A stretch of DNA of 64,000 bases from contig OZ038326.1 of assembly GCA_964035795.1 (NCBI GenBank), positions 6,933,759 through 6,997,758 of the forward strand, read 5' to 3'. The notes below the pieces were generated by a model. It saw only the letters and a list, made by a program, of their open reading frames with translations. It searched no databases and was not told the origin of the DNA. This document shows positions 13,901 through 24,407 of this stretch, piece after piece; position 1 is the stretch's first letter, and each line of letters starts with the position of its first letter. The stretch is from Pterobdella sp. o SKG-2022 (Eukaryota > Annelida > Clitellata > Hirudinida > Piscicolidae). Position numbers and translations under genes: made by a program.

Positions 13901-16900
13901 ATGAGATTATCGAAATTTGCAGTTTAGTTTCAAACAACCCCTAATCTGAGAACGTCATCATAAGAACTTCAAATTAAAAGACCTCATTTCTTTGAAAATG
14001 AGTTATTAATCTATATTTTTTAGACAAAAAAATCAAAATAAATAATTAGAATTAAAGTAAATTTATACATAAATTCATTTTTTTCATTCTCCTAAGACGT
14101 TTTAAGATCTATAAATTACTGCAAATAGAATCTCTACTTTTTGATGCAGTCGTGTGTTCATTTCCAAGATTTAGGTGTATTCTGTTAATCTAAAATTTGA
14201 TACTGCTTTGTGTAATTTTAGTTTTAAATACGGTGGGTCTCAACAATCCGGATATATTTCAATAACCCGTTATATTTCACGTCTGAAATTGAAAGATTTC
14301 CCAATGTTAAAGAATAAAAAAAAATTAACCACGCATCATAATGAAATGTTTAAAAAAAAACAACAAAAATAGCGTTTAGATTAAATACATATTAGCTGAA
14401 AATGCAAACCGTTCGGGCTGTGACACTAGAACAACCACTCATTAACACGACGAGTAGTCCACTAAATTATTTTAGACAGGTATTTTTCAATTGTTTATTC
14501 AAACTAAAAAAGAAGTTATTTGGATATTTTTCAAAACTAAAAATTTATATTCGATTTGATTCATTTCATAGAAATTGAATGATTTCGAAAATACGTAAAA
14601 TTAAAGAAACAAGATCTAAATGTTTTTGAAATAGGAATTCGAGCAACACCACATGTTTGCATTCTCGAAAAACTACTTACACGTAATAATTTTTAAAATT
14701 TAAAAACAACCGGAACATTTTTATCTATTTCAAGTATTCCAAATGGAACCCAGGTAAGAAATCAATGTCCGAGGGATGGGCTCCGATCACCCTTGAGGAA
14801 ACCCCTGAACCCAGGCCTGGCAATGTCTCTTTTTTTTTGATATAAATTTAATTATTTTAAGCTGTGAAAAATTATAATAATGTTATTTTCATTTTTATCA
14901 TTCAAAAATTAATACACTTGAACCCACCTAGTGCGTGGATGACTCAACTCTCCTTAACAACCATCATCTTCACTTCATCAAATCCAACCCTCTCTTACAC
15001 CATATGATCAACCCCTTTCTCCCACAAAAACAAATGTTTTCTTCCAGACCAGCTTCAACTCCAATCTTTGTCACATATGAGGACCTGTCAGTTAATCGCA
15101 TGCTTGTGCACCATACCCATTCATTCATCATCTTCTACCTCTCGTCAAGTTTGTGGTTTATCATACTTATAAGTGATGTAACAAAGCATAAGGTGGCGCA
15201 ATAATCTCACAACGCACCAGGCAGAGGAACAGTGTACCGAGTGGTGACGTGGTCTGAGCCAGTTGATACTTTAACACAACATACCTTCCTACGTCACCAT
15301 CATAAAAAGAAAAAGAATAAGCATTTTTCAAAACTAAGTAACAAAAAGTTGAAAAGTTTCGATAATTTTTACGATAAAACAAGGAAAAAGAAAAAAGCAA
15401 AACACACCAGACATTATAACAATGTTAATAATTTTTCTATTGGTCCGGATAGCCAAAAAAGAAAGAACGACCATTTTCATGATACTATACTAAATGATTA
15501 TAAAAATGACGCCAATTTGATAGAGAATGATGATCGCAAGTATGAGAATAAGTTTCGAATCTGTTCAGTGCTGAGGCCTGTTCGAACCTTCCTCAGACCC
15601 ATCCACCAACTCATCATCCACCAGCCTCCTGCTACCAATGTCAGTTCATTTTCCCAGTTTCATTCTCAACTTATTTTTGCTAAACATGGAAATATGTTTC
15701 CAAATATTTTTATATGATGTGTTGATGATTTGTTTGAAACTCAAACACTTGACATCTAACTCATAAATGGCCTCACGACAGGAGACATATTTGTATTTCA
15801 CAACGGATGACTTGGTAGTACAGCTGAATGTTCTCTTGTGCTCCCATCACCACCAGTACCCACTTTTCCAGTTTCTCAAATACTCTTAAATCTTTTATAT
15901 GAGACATTTTTTTACTATAGCATTACGAAATGTATTTGTGAACATGTTGAAATGGTGTCTCAGGTGTGTGATATGCGCCCTGGATCCGTATTGTGGCTGG
16001 GATGTCGTTGCCAGCAGATGCATGCCTTACAAGCATGGGTGGGTTTGAAGATATGTTTCCAAATTTTATATAAAAAAACTTATTGTTCAAAAGAAAAGTA
16101 ATTAAAAATAGTTGATATGGGCAGGTTGCTTCAAAACATCAGTGGTTCGGCAGAAGAAGCTTGTGCAAAGTCATGTTCTCTTTACAAGGGTTATTTAACT
16201 TCATTCTTCAAAAAAATATTTTTTAGTGCTCGATCAGATTCCTATAGATTGTTTGTTACGTGGAAAATATGCAGAGCTTAGGAATAATATTTTACTAATT
16301 CTCATGTTTCTAGACTTCTACAAATCATTTTCACGTGCTTCATTAAATACATAATATGAATGGTACGATGTAAAATAGAATATCAATAAAATGTGTTACA
16401 AGAAAATGCATAAAGTTCACGTTTAATCAATGCAAGCGCTTTGTTGATTAGCTTGTTTCTATTCATATGTATACCAGCCCTTTATTTTTAGCTCCTCTTG
16501 TTCATTTTTCCCCTTGAGTTGTTATTTATTTTGGGATATGTATCTATTACATAATGCTTTTCAATGTGTTTATGATATAGTTGTTTAATATTAATAAATT
16601 AGAACTTCAAAGACTGAATCTTCCAATAAATCAAAATGTTGGTTTTTTGAAGATTAATCGCTCTGTATGATCAAATTTCCAGTCAACAAATCACGTGTGA
16701 TGAAATAAGGAATAATGAATATAAAGATTTCTTTTCAATTTGACATATAGTTTAAATAAGATTTTAATAAGGTGTTGGAACGAGAAAATTGGAAGTGGTG
16801 GAGGGAGGTAACATGCACCTCGACTGCTCATCTGAATGTATGTCTCTGACTTCTCTCCAGCCTCACTCCAAGGTTTTTTCACAATTTTTCAAATTTTTCA

Positions 16901-18173
16901 TAACTAAGTTACAATGATGTCAAAAAGAGAAATGAATATCTTGGAATATTCCCGATTAGCTCCTGAATAAAAATGTTTACTATATCTTCGAAAAGTCTGA
17001 TTTGTTTTAAAGCCTGAGCTCCAATTTTAAAATTAACAGTTTTCGAACTGTCAAGAGATTTCAATCAACTACATCAACACGTACAAAAAATACTATTGCG
17101 GCATGAAGACGATAAAAAAAAATTAATATATGAAAAAATCGATTTTTTATTTCCAACTTTCTGTTTTATAAATCACATTTGATGTTAATTAAGCTAATGT
17201 TTTCGTCCCAGATCATCTGGCAGTTTGCAGACAGCCAATCGGCTCGTTTGATTGAGAATGACAAAAGTAACTATGTTGTTTCTCAAGACTACAGTCTTCT
17301 CATTCTCAACGTGAAGGACAAACATAATGGTACGCTCATGTTTTGACCATATTCACAGCTTTACATCTTTTCAGTTCCAAATTTTATTTTAATTTGCAGG
17401 TGTATTCAGTTGCCGTTTGAACAACATCATTATTGCAAGACACCAATTGATTGTCACGCGTATGTTCCCTCTTTTATGCCAGCGATGCATTATTAACATC
17501 TAATCAACATTAATTTGTCGGAAAAAATCAGCTTGCAACTCTGAAAGTGTAGGATGAACTCTGAGTGGACTTAAATATAAATCTAAAGTTCATCTTGAAA
17601 CCCAAAGTTTGTGACCTATTTCAGTCCACTCAAAACCCAGAATGAAAAAACGGATAAATGAAGCTCAAAAAGAAAAAAACAGCTTTTGAGTTCGAATGAT
17701 TTCACTGTCAAATGGAAACAAGAAAAGATGTTCTTTACCTCTATTTCGTATAGCACTTTTGATTTTGTTTGAGGTATCATGAGAGGGCATGTTACCGAAG
17801 TGATGCATTCCGATCATTTCGAATTTAACCACTAAGTTGATTTTAAATCAAGTGTTTGTATGAGTTAGTCATTCTTCAATTCAAAATTATGAAATATTGA
17901 ATATTTTCAGCATGCTCTATAGGAGAAGATATCGAAAAGTCGTGGAAATCAAACTTTCAAAACTGGTGCAGTGCCTACCAAGAATACAAGATGAAATATT
18001 CTTTATGGTCCTGCTTCATGGTCGTTTGGTTTTTATACATGCTATCAAAAATTTATATAATCCTTATGAACGTTTAAATCGAAAATTTTTATAGAAAATG
18101 AAAACCATTACAGAATGAGTGCTTGAAGGAAGGATGCATTCCTAAAAGAATAATTGACACATGTTCTCACTGA
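4201..18173 (+). CDS. Secreted Ig-class semaphorin (Sema2/Sema3-like), 23 exons
   Basis: Semaphorins are axon-guidance ligands for plexins. Exons: 4201-4315, 4609-4648, 5953-6006, 6910-7032, 7843-7915, 11181-11345, 11472-11525, 12526-12641, 12917-12973, 13176-13233, 13519-13576, 13700-13779, 14754-14824, 14932-15172, 15221-15639, 15782-15855, 15964-16038, 16125-16189, 16772-16872, 17212-17329, 17400-17459, 17911-18020, 18114-18173. All have AG/GT borders and all phases agree, giving about 794 codons up to TGA. Domain order is sema propeller, PSI, one Ig domain, then a C-terminal WC..Y..YK motif. I see no transmembrane or GPI signal, so it is probably secreted. The start codon is not certain, and the third exon is the least secure. 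The large intron 7916-11180 holds a LINE relic and a SINE. Two highly charged insertions are described in the sub-entries. Confidence 0.9.
8247..9001 (-). mobile_element. RTE-like LINE relic (RT C-terminal half)
   Basis: On the minus strand 9001-8678 encodes a block with GSLLGDDEGSKRRQ, then KLSNLWKKA, LYKALVFPILTYNCGIW. Positions 8516-8247 give GRPRITLPTVLSEDL and LRKIAEDRKQWKLLV. These match the region after the YADD motif in RTE-like LINE polymerases ('kylGs', 'LY.a.v.pvLlYg.e.W', 'GRPr.tw...l'). The two blocks are in different frames, so the copy is broken. It lies in the big semaphorin intron, antisense to the host gene. Confidence 0.75.
10294..10480 (-). repeat. tRNA-Ile-like SINE, copy 1
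   Basis: Minus-strand copy of a SINE found five times here. From 10480 downward it has a tRNA-like head with a D-arm 'tagct' motif, an anticodon arm containing 'attagactaattatct', and a B-box 'ccgggctcgatcccg'. It continues into a tail with 'agcaagcacttcgatctat', 'aaggaaaagtgc' and a short (ATTAC)-type end. It sits in the semaphorin intron 7916-11180, antisense to the gene. Confidence 0.8.
11181..13779 (+). CDS. Semaphorin exons 6-12: middle of the sema domain
   Basis: Exon 6 reads IYSATMANYGNTEPVIFRPQ (family 'lYsgT.adf.grd..IfR') and ends in an unusual acidic run, HDEDDDEDAYEDYSD. The next exon gives LLRTEDDPRLLD. Exon 12526-12641 gives EAYFVASFDIGDYIYVFFRE and IYSRIGRVCK, a textbook sema match. 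The following exons give NPRLDMKYRFTSFVK, ARLNCSL...VPFYFNEI, ETEQAFYALFNSL and IYGSAICHYRLQDVLEVFQ. Exon boundaries were chosen so that every junction keeps phase. A decoy exon-like stretch at 11603 in the intron before exon 8 is noted separately. Confidence 0.92.
14754..15639 (+). CDS. Semaphorin exons 13-15: end of sema domain with a lysine-rich insertion
   Basis: Exon 14754-14824 gives EGWAPITLEETPEPRPGN (family 'W.pv.....P.PRPG.C'). Exon 14932-15172 gives CVDDSTL and LHFIKSNPLLHHMINP, then PIFVTYEDLSVNRMLV. Exon 15221-15639 begins RGTVYRVVTW (family 'drGtV.Kvv') but then runs into roughly 100 residues rich in Lys, His, Arg and Asn, before LRPVRTFLRPIHQLIIHQ restores the propeller. The insertion is wholly in frame within one exon and has no stop. 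Its composition is low complexity and I do not recognise it. Confidence 0.85.
15782..18173 (+). CDS. Semaphorin exons 16-23: PSI domain, Ig domain and C-terminus
   Basis: Exon 15782-15855 gives YLYFTTDDLVVQLNV and ends before the PSI domain. Exon 15964-16038 is the PSI core, CVICALDPYCGWDVVASRC, with the CxxC and DPYCGWD signature. Exon 16125-16189 gives LLQNISGSAEEAC. Exons 16772-16872, 17212-17329 and 17400-17459 build one Ig domain: EGGNMHLDCSSE, IIWQFADSQSARL, DYSLLILNVKDKHNG, VFSCRLNN. Exon 17911-18020 gives SFQNWCSAYQEYK, like the tail of Ig-class semaphorins. The last exon ends with TGA at 18171-18173. If the donor at 18021 is not used, reading continues into a hydrophobic stretch and stops at TAA 18082; I prefer the spliced form because its last exon adds a Cys-rich coding tail in phase. 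Confidence 0.85.
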
Positions 18174-18654
18174 AACGCCTCCACACCACTTGAAACAAAA
18201 CTAATTTTAACTGGAAAGTCTGAATTGATTTCCTACAGTGCCATTCATGATACTAATTATTCCCTGGATAAAACTAATCACACAACAATCATCCATCCTA
18301 TTTTCTTTACATTCTCAAAACCATGTAGATAAAATGATTCTATTCAAAGAATTCTGAATTTGATTTTTTTTTTTCATAAATGTTTAGGCACTAAAATAGT
18401 GAAATTTGATAAAATATTTGCTTAAAAACGATATAATGTTTACGTTTCAAATAAAATCATTTTTTTATACAATCAAAACACGATTCTGTTTGTGAGACAA
18501 CTTCACATTATTAATGATGAGACTACAAGCAACGTTTGGTGCAGTTCGGAGGTCTGAAGATAAGAGCCTCGAATCTTGTTTTTATCATTTTTGAAATTTA
18601 CTTTTGATTTCATTTGTTTCTCGATATTACGATTTAGAGGTATGTTGAAGGTCT
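18174..18654. other. Semaphorin 3' flank
   Basis: AT-rich sequence after the semaphorin stop. An AATAAA-like signal occurs near 18449 (aaataaaat). Nothing else is supported. Confidence 0.4.
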
Positions 18655-19439
18655 GTGAAATTTCCTAGCAAGTGTTTTCAACATTTGTCTTTAGTCCCCC
18701 AAAAATTCAATCTACAAGTCAATAGATACAGGAACATAATTAAAATTAGAACACAAGATGAAAGAGTGCTGCTATCAAAAAGTGAAAAAAGCGTTAACAG
18801 CAAGGTGGACAGAATCTTTGTTAACACATTTGAGGCTCATGCAGTAATAACAAAAGAGATGTTGCCATTATTTTATGAAAAAAGTTTGAAAAGAACTACT
18901 AACCGACCATGTGTGAAACATCTTTTAACTGCTGTATGGCTTAGGCAGATGAGAAAACTATCAAAGAAACATGATTTCGAGCAACAGAAAAATTAGAGAA
19001 CGTATGAAAGCTGCCACTTATGAAAAGCTTAGAAACAAACAAGGCTTCGGACTAACAGCTTTTACCAAACTGAAGTGCACTTCTGCATATCATAACCGAA
19101 CAAAATCTTCAATAAAAAAAACAAGAAAAGGTTTTTCTCTACTGGAAAACATCCAAAAACCCTTTCTTCCATAGGTATTTAAGTTAATCGCAAAGCTTTT
19201 TTCATACACAATTGAAAAAATTTTTAAATCAAAAAACAACACTCAAAGAAGGTAAACTTTCTTCAACACAAATTCTGCACAAGAATCTTTGGGCCTTGCG
19301 TTATCCATTTCGAAAACATCGATTTATCACAGTAAACAATCAACTACCAAAAAACATCAATAAGTTTCGTTTTAATTTCCTTTCGCTTTCGAAACTTGAT
19401 GATAATTTTTTCGTTACTACCAAGAAGCTTCACTTATAA
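18655..19439 (+). pseudogene. Unrecognised basic coding-like region, frameshifted
   Basis: Three open stretches follow one another on the plus strand: 18655-18996, 18971-19174 (another frame) and 19212-19439. All have a lysine-rich, coding-like composition, with phrases such as KVDRIFVNTFEAHAV, PCVKHLLTAVWLRQMRK, ATYEKLRNKQGFG and HKNLWALRYPFRKHRF. The change of frame near 18985 could be a frameshift or a missed splice. I do not recognise the family. It could be a decayed single-exon gene, the ORF of an unknown mobile element, or terminal exons of an unseen gene. Confidence 0.4.
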
Positions 19440-19741
19440 ATAACTCCAAAATAGTTTTTCAGAGACATCCCATGGTATATAATATTGATTTTTATATGAT
19501 TTCTTCAAAATATGAAAAAAAAATTTTTTAAACACGTTTATTCAAGAAATTAGTTAAAATTGTCGATATGTAAAACCATACTATAATTCATTAACAAAAT
19601 ATTGAAATAAACTAAGATATTTATATGAAGTTATTATGAGATAAAATAATAAATATTTGAATGGTACAAGACGATAAATATAAAATTATCTTGCAATAAG
19701 TCCATGGTAATTTATATTGGTCAGTTTCATAATTCCAGCTA

Positions 19742-20119
19742 TTATTGTATTAAATCAAACTGAATTAAATTTCTGAGATTTAACATCTGCGCAAGCCTGG
19801 GCAAATTTATGGAGAAACTGTGTCGCCCAAGCATCAGAATCCCCTTCTCGGTCTTGCTGGTAGAATCTAGAGAAATGGAGAACCAGTACATCTGGTACCA
19901 GGTTGACTGCAGCAGTTGGCAAAACATGAGTACGGCTCATGCCTGCCTTTGAGACTGCATTCCAGATTTTCTGTCGGGGTTTACTCCCTTAGCCTTTGCA
20001 GAGCCAACTGCTGTTCTCAAAGCAGTGAAGCTATTTAACCCATAGCATGTTGTACAGTATGTATCATAAAAACTATCATTTGTTTTGGCCATTTTCGAAT
20101 ACGAATCGATGGACAACAA
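19742..20119 (-). pseudogene. Unrecognised coding-like relic
   Basis: The minus strand has two adjoining open stretches (20119-19937 and 19940-19755) with a more GC-rich, coding-like texture than their surroundings. They include YCTTCYGLNSFTALRTAV and FYQQDREGDSDAWATQF. They overlap by four bases in different frames. No family was recognised; a decayed repeat or processed relic is likely. Confidence 0.3.
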
Positions 20120-20379
20120 AACTTCAAATCTAATCGATGAAACATTCCTTTTTGTGGATTTGAAAAAAAAAACTGTTTAAAATGATGTTATGTTTTTTAC
20201 TATTTGCTCCGTTATAATTCATCCTTTGAAAACATGAAAAGGCTTTGTCGTAACTACTTTTATTGTCATTAATGCATTAAAAAGCATTCAAAATCAGGTT
20301 GAAAAGATAAAAGCTTATCGATCAGTTTTCAATAATATTTTTTATAAAACTGAGTATTTTTCATGAAGAGCCAGTAACA

Positions 20380-21554
20380 ATGGAGGCATTGGTGAGAGTT
20401 ACAATCGCCTTGTCGTTCATATGGTCCCTCGAAGGTCAACTCATGGTAGCTAAGATGTACCGCGTAGACTTTGTAGAAGATACCCTCCCAGACGTGCAAA
20501 TTGATGGTGTCAGAAATGTGCAACAATGTATTGTTATCTGTCTGCAACAAAAAACTCTTTCTAATTGTCTCAGAGTTAATTATCTTCCATATTCCTGCAA
20601 GCTTTATCTCAGTCGATATGTCGGTTTGACCGCTATATCGCCCATATACTTGTCTTACCAGATAATTAAAGGTTGGTGCATTTTCAATTTATTGTAAGTT
20701 AGAACAAAATCGAGGCTTATAATGAGTGATTTATAAGCTCTTTTATTACGGCGCACCAAAGAACTTGTCACAAACTCTTGAAGCTCGTGTTGAATTTATT
20801 GAAACAAAAGATGCTCCAGGTCTGCGATAGTTTTTGGCACATTTGAACTGTGCAACACATTGGTCATTATGTTCACATAGTTTTTAAATTTGAACATAGA
20901 AGCACTTTCAAAATATAATCCCTTATTCATAAAAAACAACTATTAGAAACGAAGTGTCCGGACACTTTTGAATATGATTTCATAAGCAACAAATGCCTGA
21001 AGACATTGAATGGCACGATGAACTGGCAAGAAGCTAGAACTGCTTGTAATAGTTTTGTTCCGGGAGTTACACATACACTCACGCTTAAAAATGAAAAAGA
21101 AAGACTCCAATTACTTTCTTATAAAGCTTATATGGCTGAGAAAATCGAAGGTTAGTTATGTGGTTTTTTCAAATATATAGCCTAAACATGATCAGCGGAC
21201 TAATTAAAAGTTTTGATGTTTTTTGTATATGCTTAGACAAACGAACTTGCTTCAAAAACCCAGTTACTGCCATGTGAAAACGGGATGTATTGGACTTGTG
21301 GAAGAAGAGTGAGTATAAATGGCACTAATCCTTTTGTTTGGTCCCTTTTTCCGGATACCAACATTCCATTTGGAGAACATATACCATGGAAATGGAATCA
21401 GCCAGATTTTTATCTGCAAAATGAATTCTGTATCCACCTCAATGCTTTTAGTGAAGTGAACGATAACTTATGCTGGTACCAATACTGTGTCATTTGTGAG
21501 AGTACCCCGATGATTGCAGACAATGCAACAACAGAAGCAATTATTTATAATTAA
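20380..21554 (+). CDS. Secreted PAN/apple-like plus C-type lectin-like protein
   Basis: Exon 1 (20380-20671) starts with a signal peptide, MEALVRVTIALSFIWSLEG. A small PAN/apple-like Cys pattern follows (QQCIVICLQQ, SNCLRVNYLPYSCKLYL). Exon 2 (20947-21150) begins the lectin domain with KCPDTFEYDFISNKCLK and MNWQEARTACNSF, the usual C, C, W, A..C spacing. Exon 3 (21237-21554) gives GMYWTCGRRVS, HIPWKWNQPD, FCIHLNAF and WYQYCVICE, the second half of a C-type lectin domain. Junction 1 keeps phase. Junction 2 does not: exon 2 leaves in phase 1 but exon 3 is open only in phase 0, because an in-frame TAG precedes 21237. So there is a missed micro-exon, a frameshift, or a non-functional allele. The EPN/QPD-type sugar-binding motif is unclear (WNQPD), so carbohydrate binding is uncertain. 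Confidence 0.7.
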
Positions 21555-21605
21555 AACAATATAAAAAATTTTATTAGTGAATACTTAACAAGCAATTTCA
21601 CATTT

Positions 21606-21872
21606 TTGTTCTTTCTTTCGAATTTTTTTGACTACATTAAGTATGAGCAATTTGATAACTTGGCAAAAAAATTAAAAGTAACCAAGCTGTTCAAAGACAT
21701 CGTATGTATTTTTTTTCAATATCTTGTAACGAAAAAATATCTAGCTGAAGTAATAAGTGATCTCGATTATGCTGACGATATCACGCTCATAGGTCACGCA
21801 ATTTATTATGATTTATATTTTGATTATATTATTGAAGTCATCAACTTTAAACTTACTTTTGAAAAAACTTGA
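21606..21872 (+). mobile_element. LINE reverse transcriptase fragment (YADD box)
   Basis: A short open stretch downstream of the lectin gene contains SDLDYADDITLIG, the catalytic YADD box in the style of RTE-like LINE polymerases. Flanking residues are unrecognisable, so this is a small relic. Confidence 0.55.
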
Positions 21873-24407
21873 TTTGGTCCTCTATTTTTATTCTTAGAAT
21901 GTAGAAGTTTTTTAATTCGGTTTTATAGAAATCTTTCAATAAGTCAATTCGGTATCTTGAAGTCAGTTGTTTTGAATGTATTGTCTTCAATGGGCAAGAG
22001 TTTTGTGAAAACTTGGGGATGATATCATGATATTGTAGTGAAGGCATCGTTTCTGTTTTTTATGAACACGTACTTGATTTTTAAACGTTAATGACCAAAG
22101 GGGGACATAGAGATTAAGTTCTCTTAATGAAATTTGACATCGTTTAAAAAATTATTTTTCTTTGAAGTACTTTTTGAACAATTAATTATGTGAAATAATA
22201 GCATTGAAATTGAAATGACTTCTATTTTTTATGAATAATTAACTAATTCTTAATTATAGTCTCTGAGTTACTATATAACCATAGTTATTGATTTTTTTCC
22301 AAAAACCACAATAAAATGAATATAATTTCAGAACACTAGCTAGTTTATTTACCATAGTTACGATTTAATTTTTTTCCCAAACGTTTTATGGTAAAGGCTA
22401 AACTTATCGAAAATTATAGCTTTTGATTCTCAATAAATGAATTAAAAATTTCTCTTATTTGATGTTTTTCGTTACAAAACCAAGCTGTTGTATATTTGTA
22501 TATTTTCAACCAGATTTTATTCTTTGTGAACTTTAGTTAGATAAGTTCTTGGTTCAAAAAATCAACGATGAAACAGTTGAAACTTTTTCCATTTTGAAGT
22601 TGTGTTCTCTGTTCAATGCTTTACGTACATTGTTTAGGCAAACTAAAAATTGAACTTTGCTGACTAATAAAGATCAGTCCGACACTAGCATTCGATGTTT
22701 AAAATCAAAGTAAAAATAAGACGCCCAAAAACATAGATCCTTCAAGTTAGTTCTGCCACAAATTTTTTGTCATGATTTTGTTTAGGTTGCTCAATAATTA
22801 GTCTACGACTTTAATTATTTTTCAAAAAAAAATTTTGCTATTAATTCATGTGGATTGAAGCATTTTTCTGCTAGAAATTTCATAGTTTGCTACCAAACTT
22901 AACCACCAAACGTAAAAACTGAAAAATAATTTTTGATAAATTTGTTTTTGATTTTTTAATATAATCAAAGATTTTTTTAACAAGTGAGAAAACCATGACT
23001 TAGCTACCACAAAATCTCCAAAAAGTTTGTCTTGATCCTCTTTCGTTCTCTAGAGTCGACTTTCAGTCACAAATATCAGCTGAGAATCGATGGCTTTTCA
23101 CTTCTTATTTTTGTTATGAGATTGTTTTGGGCTTTGGAAACATAATTTAAAAGGTTTATACAATTTATTAAATCTTTTTAATTTTAAGTCATTTCATACC
23201 GGCTTCGTAATATGACATAGTTTGACCCATTTCGAAATTTTCCATGTCTATTCATTATTATAAATCTAGTAAATTCAATTTTCATTCAATAATTTATACT
23301 CGAAAAAGACTCATCAGAGCCTTATCTTATAGCTTCAAAACAGATCAAATACGCTTCTATGGGCAAGAAAATATGTATAAAAAACCCTCACTTAAGCAAT
23401 AGAAAATGAATCAATAGTCACTATAACCAATGGTCAGATGTCATTAATCCAAAAATCAGAAAACCCCAAAATAGTAAAAACAAGTTTAAGAGCATTAATG
23501 CCATTTTTTATGAATATCGCACATTTATATATATCACATGTGGTTCTGTAGGTTGAACACATGTGGTTGTAAAAAGTTCATCACATGGGGCTGTGGAATA
23601 TGAACCGGTGAGCTTTTCAAAAAAGAAGAAAGTGCATCGGAAAAATAAACAGAGCCAAAAAAAAGCACCAGTTTTTCTAAGAAGTTTGAAGCGACATGCC
23701 CAGTTTGTGCGAAGTTTAGATTTGGGATGATGAGTAGAGGTTTTTGTTAAATTCATAGTTTTCCTAATGTTTGAAACAATTTTGTGATGAAATACATCAA
23801 AATTGTTTTCGTAATTATATCCATTAGTTTAATTGGCATTTTGATCATCTTCCTAATAACATTTCTATCGACATTTTAATGCATCTATATCCAGCTATAG
23901 CCTACATGTGCAGATTCACAGACGATGCAGTAAGCTGCATTTGAAGGTGTTTCACTGTAGGCGAAATGGGCTTGCAGAATTGCCGAGTTTATGTATACTA
24001 TATCATGAACACAGTGTATAATTTAATGCCATTGATTTTTCATTAAATTTCCAAGTTTATTTCAATAATTCATTTTTCAACATGAGAATAATTTTTCTAA
24101 TTTCGAACAACGTTTCAACAGTTATTTGTTTTGTTAAGAAGCGTTTTTAAGCCAGATAAAAATAAGTGGATGTTTGTTTGAGTTTGAATTTATAGATTTT
24201 TAGAAAGCAGAACGTCCTTATAAAACCTTGTTTCATCGGGTTTCACGTTTTCTAGTTTTTAAATTAAAATATACGAATATTTCTTAAAGAATATAACAAA
24301 AAATGCATAAAATAAAACAGAAATATTCCAATAACTAAAATACTAAATTAACTTTCAAAAATAGAATTTTGTGAAAATATTTAAAAGTCTATTCAAAAAT
24401 CTGAGAG
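21873..24407. other. AT-rich intergenic sequence
   Basis: About 2.5 kb between the lectin gene and the first recognised receptor exon. The signal-peptide exon of the receptor is expected here or within the next few hundred bases but was not identified with confidence. A hydrophobic ATG-started stretch at 23787 has no convincing donor. Confidence 0.35.

Noticed and set aside
14396..14479. Exon-like stretch (MQTVRAVTLEQPLINTTSSP) with a good donor inside the semaphorin gene
   Set aside because: Its phases do not fit between the flanking sema exons, whereas the direct junction 13779 to 14754 is in phase and matches the family. It could be a cassette exon, but nothing else supports that.
23787..23880. 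Hydrophobic ATG-started stretch as the receptor's signal peptide exon
   Set aside because: No acceptable donor in the right phase, and the segment is more like a random Ile/Phe-rich frame.
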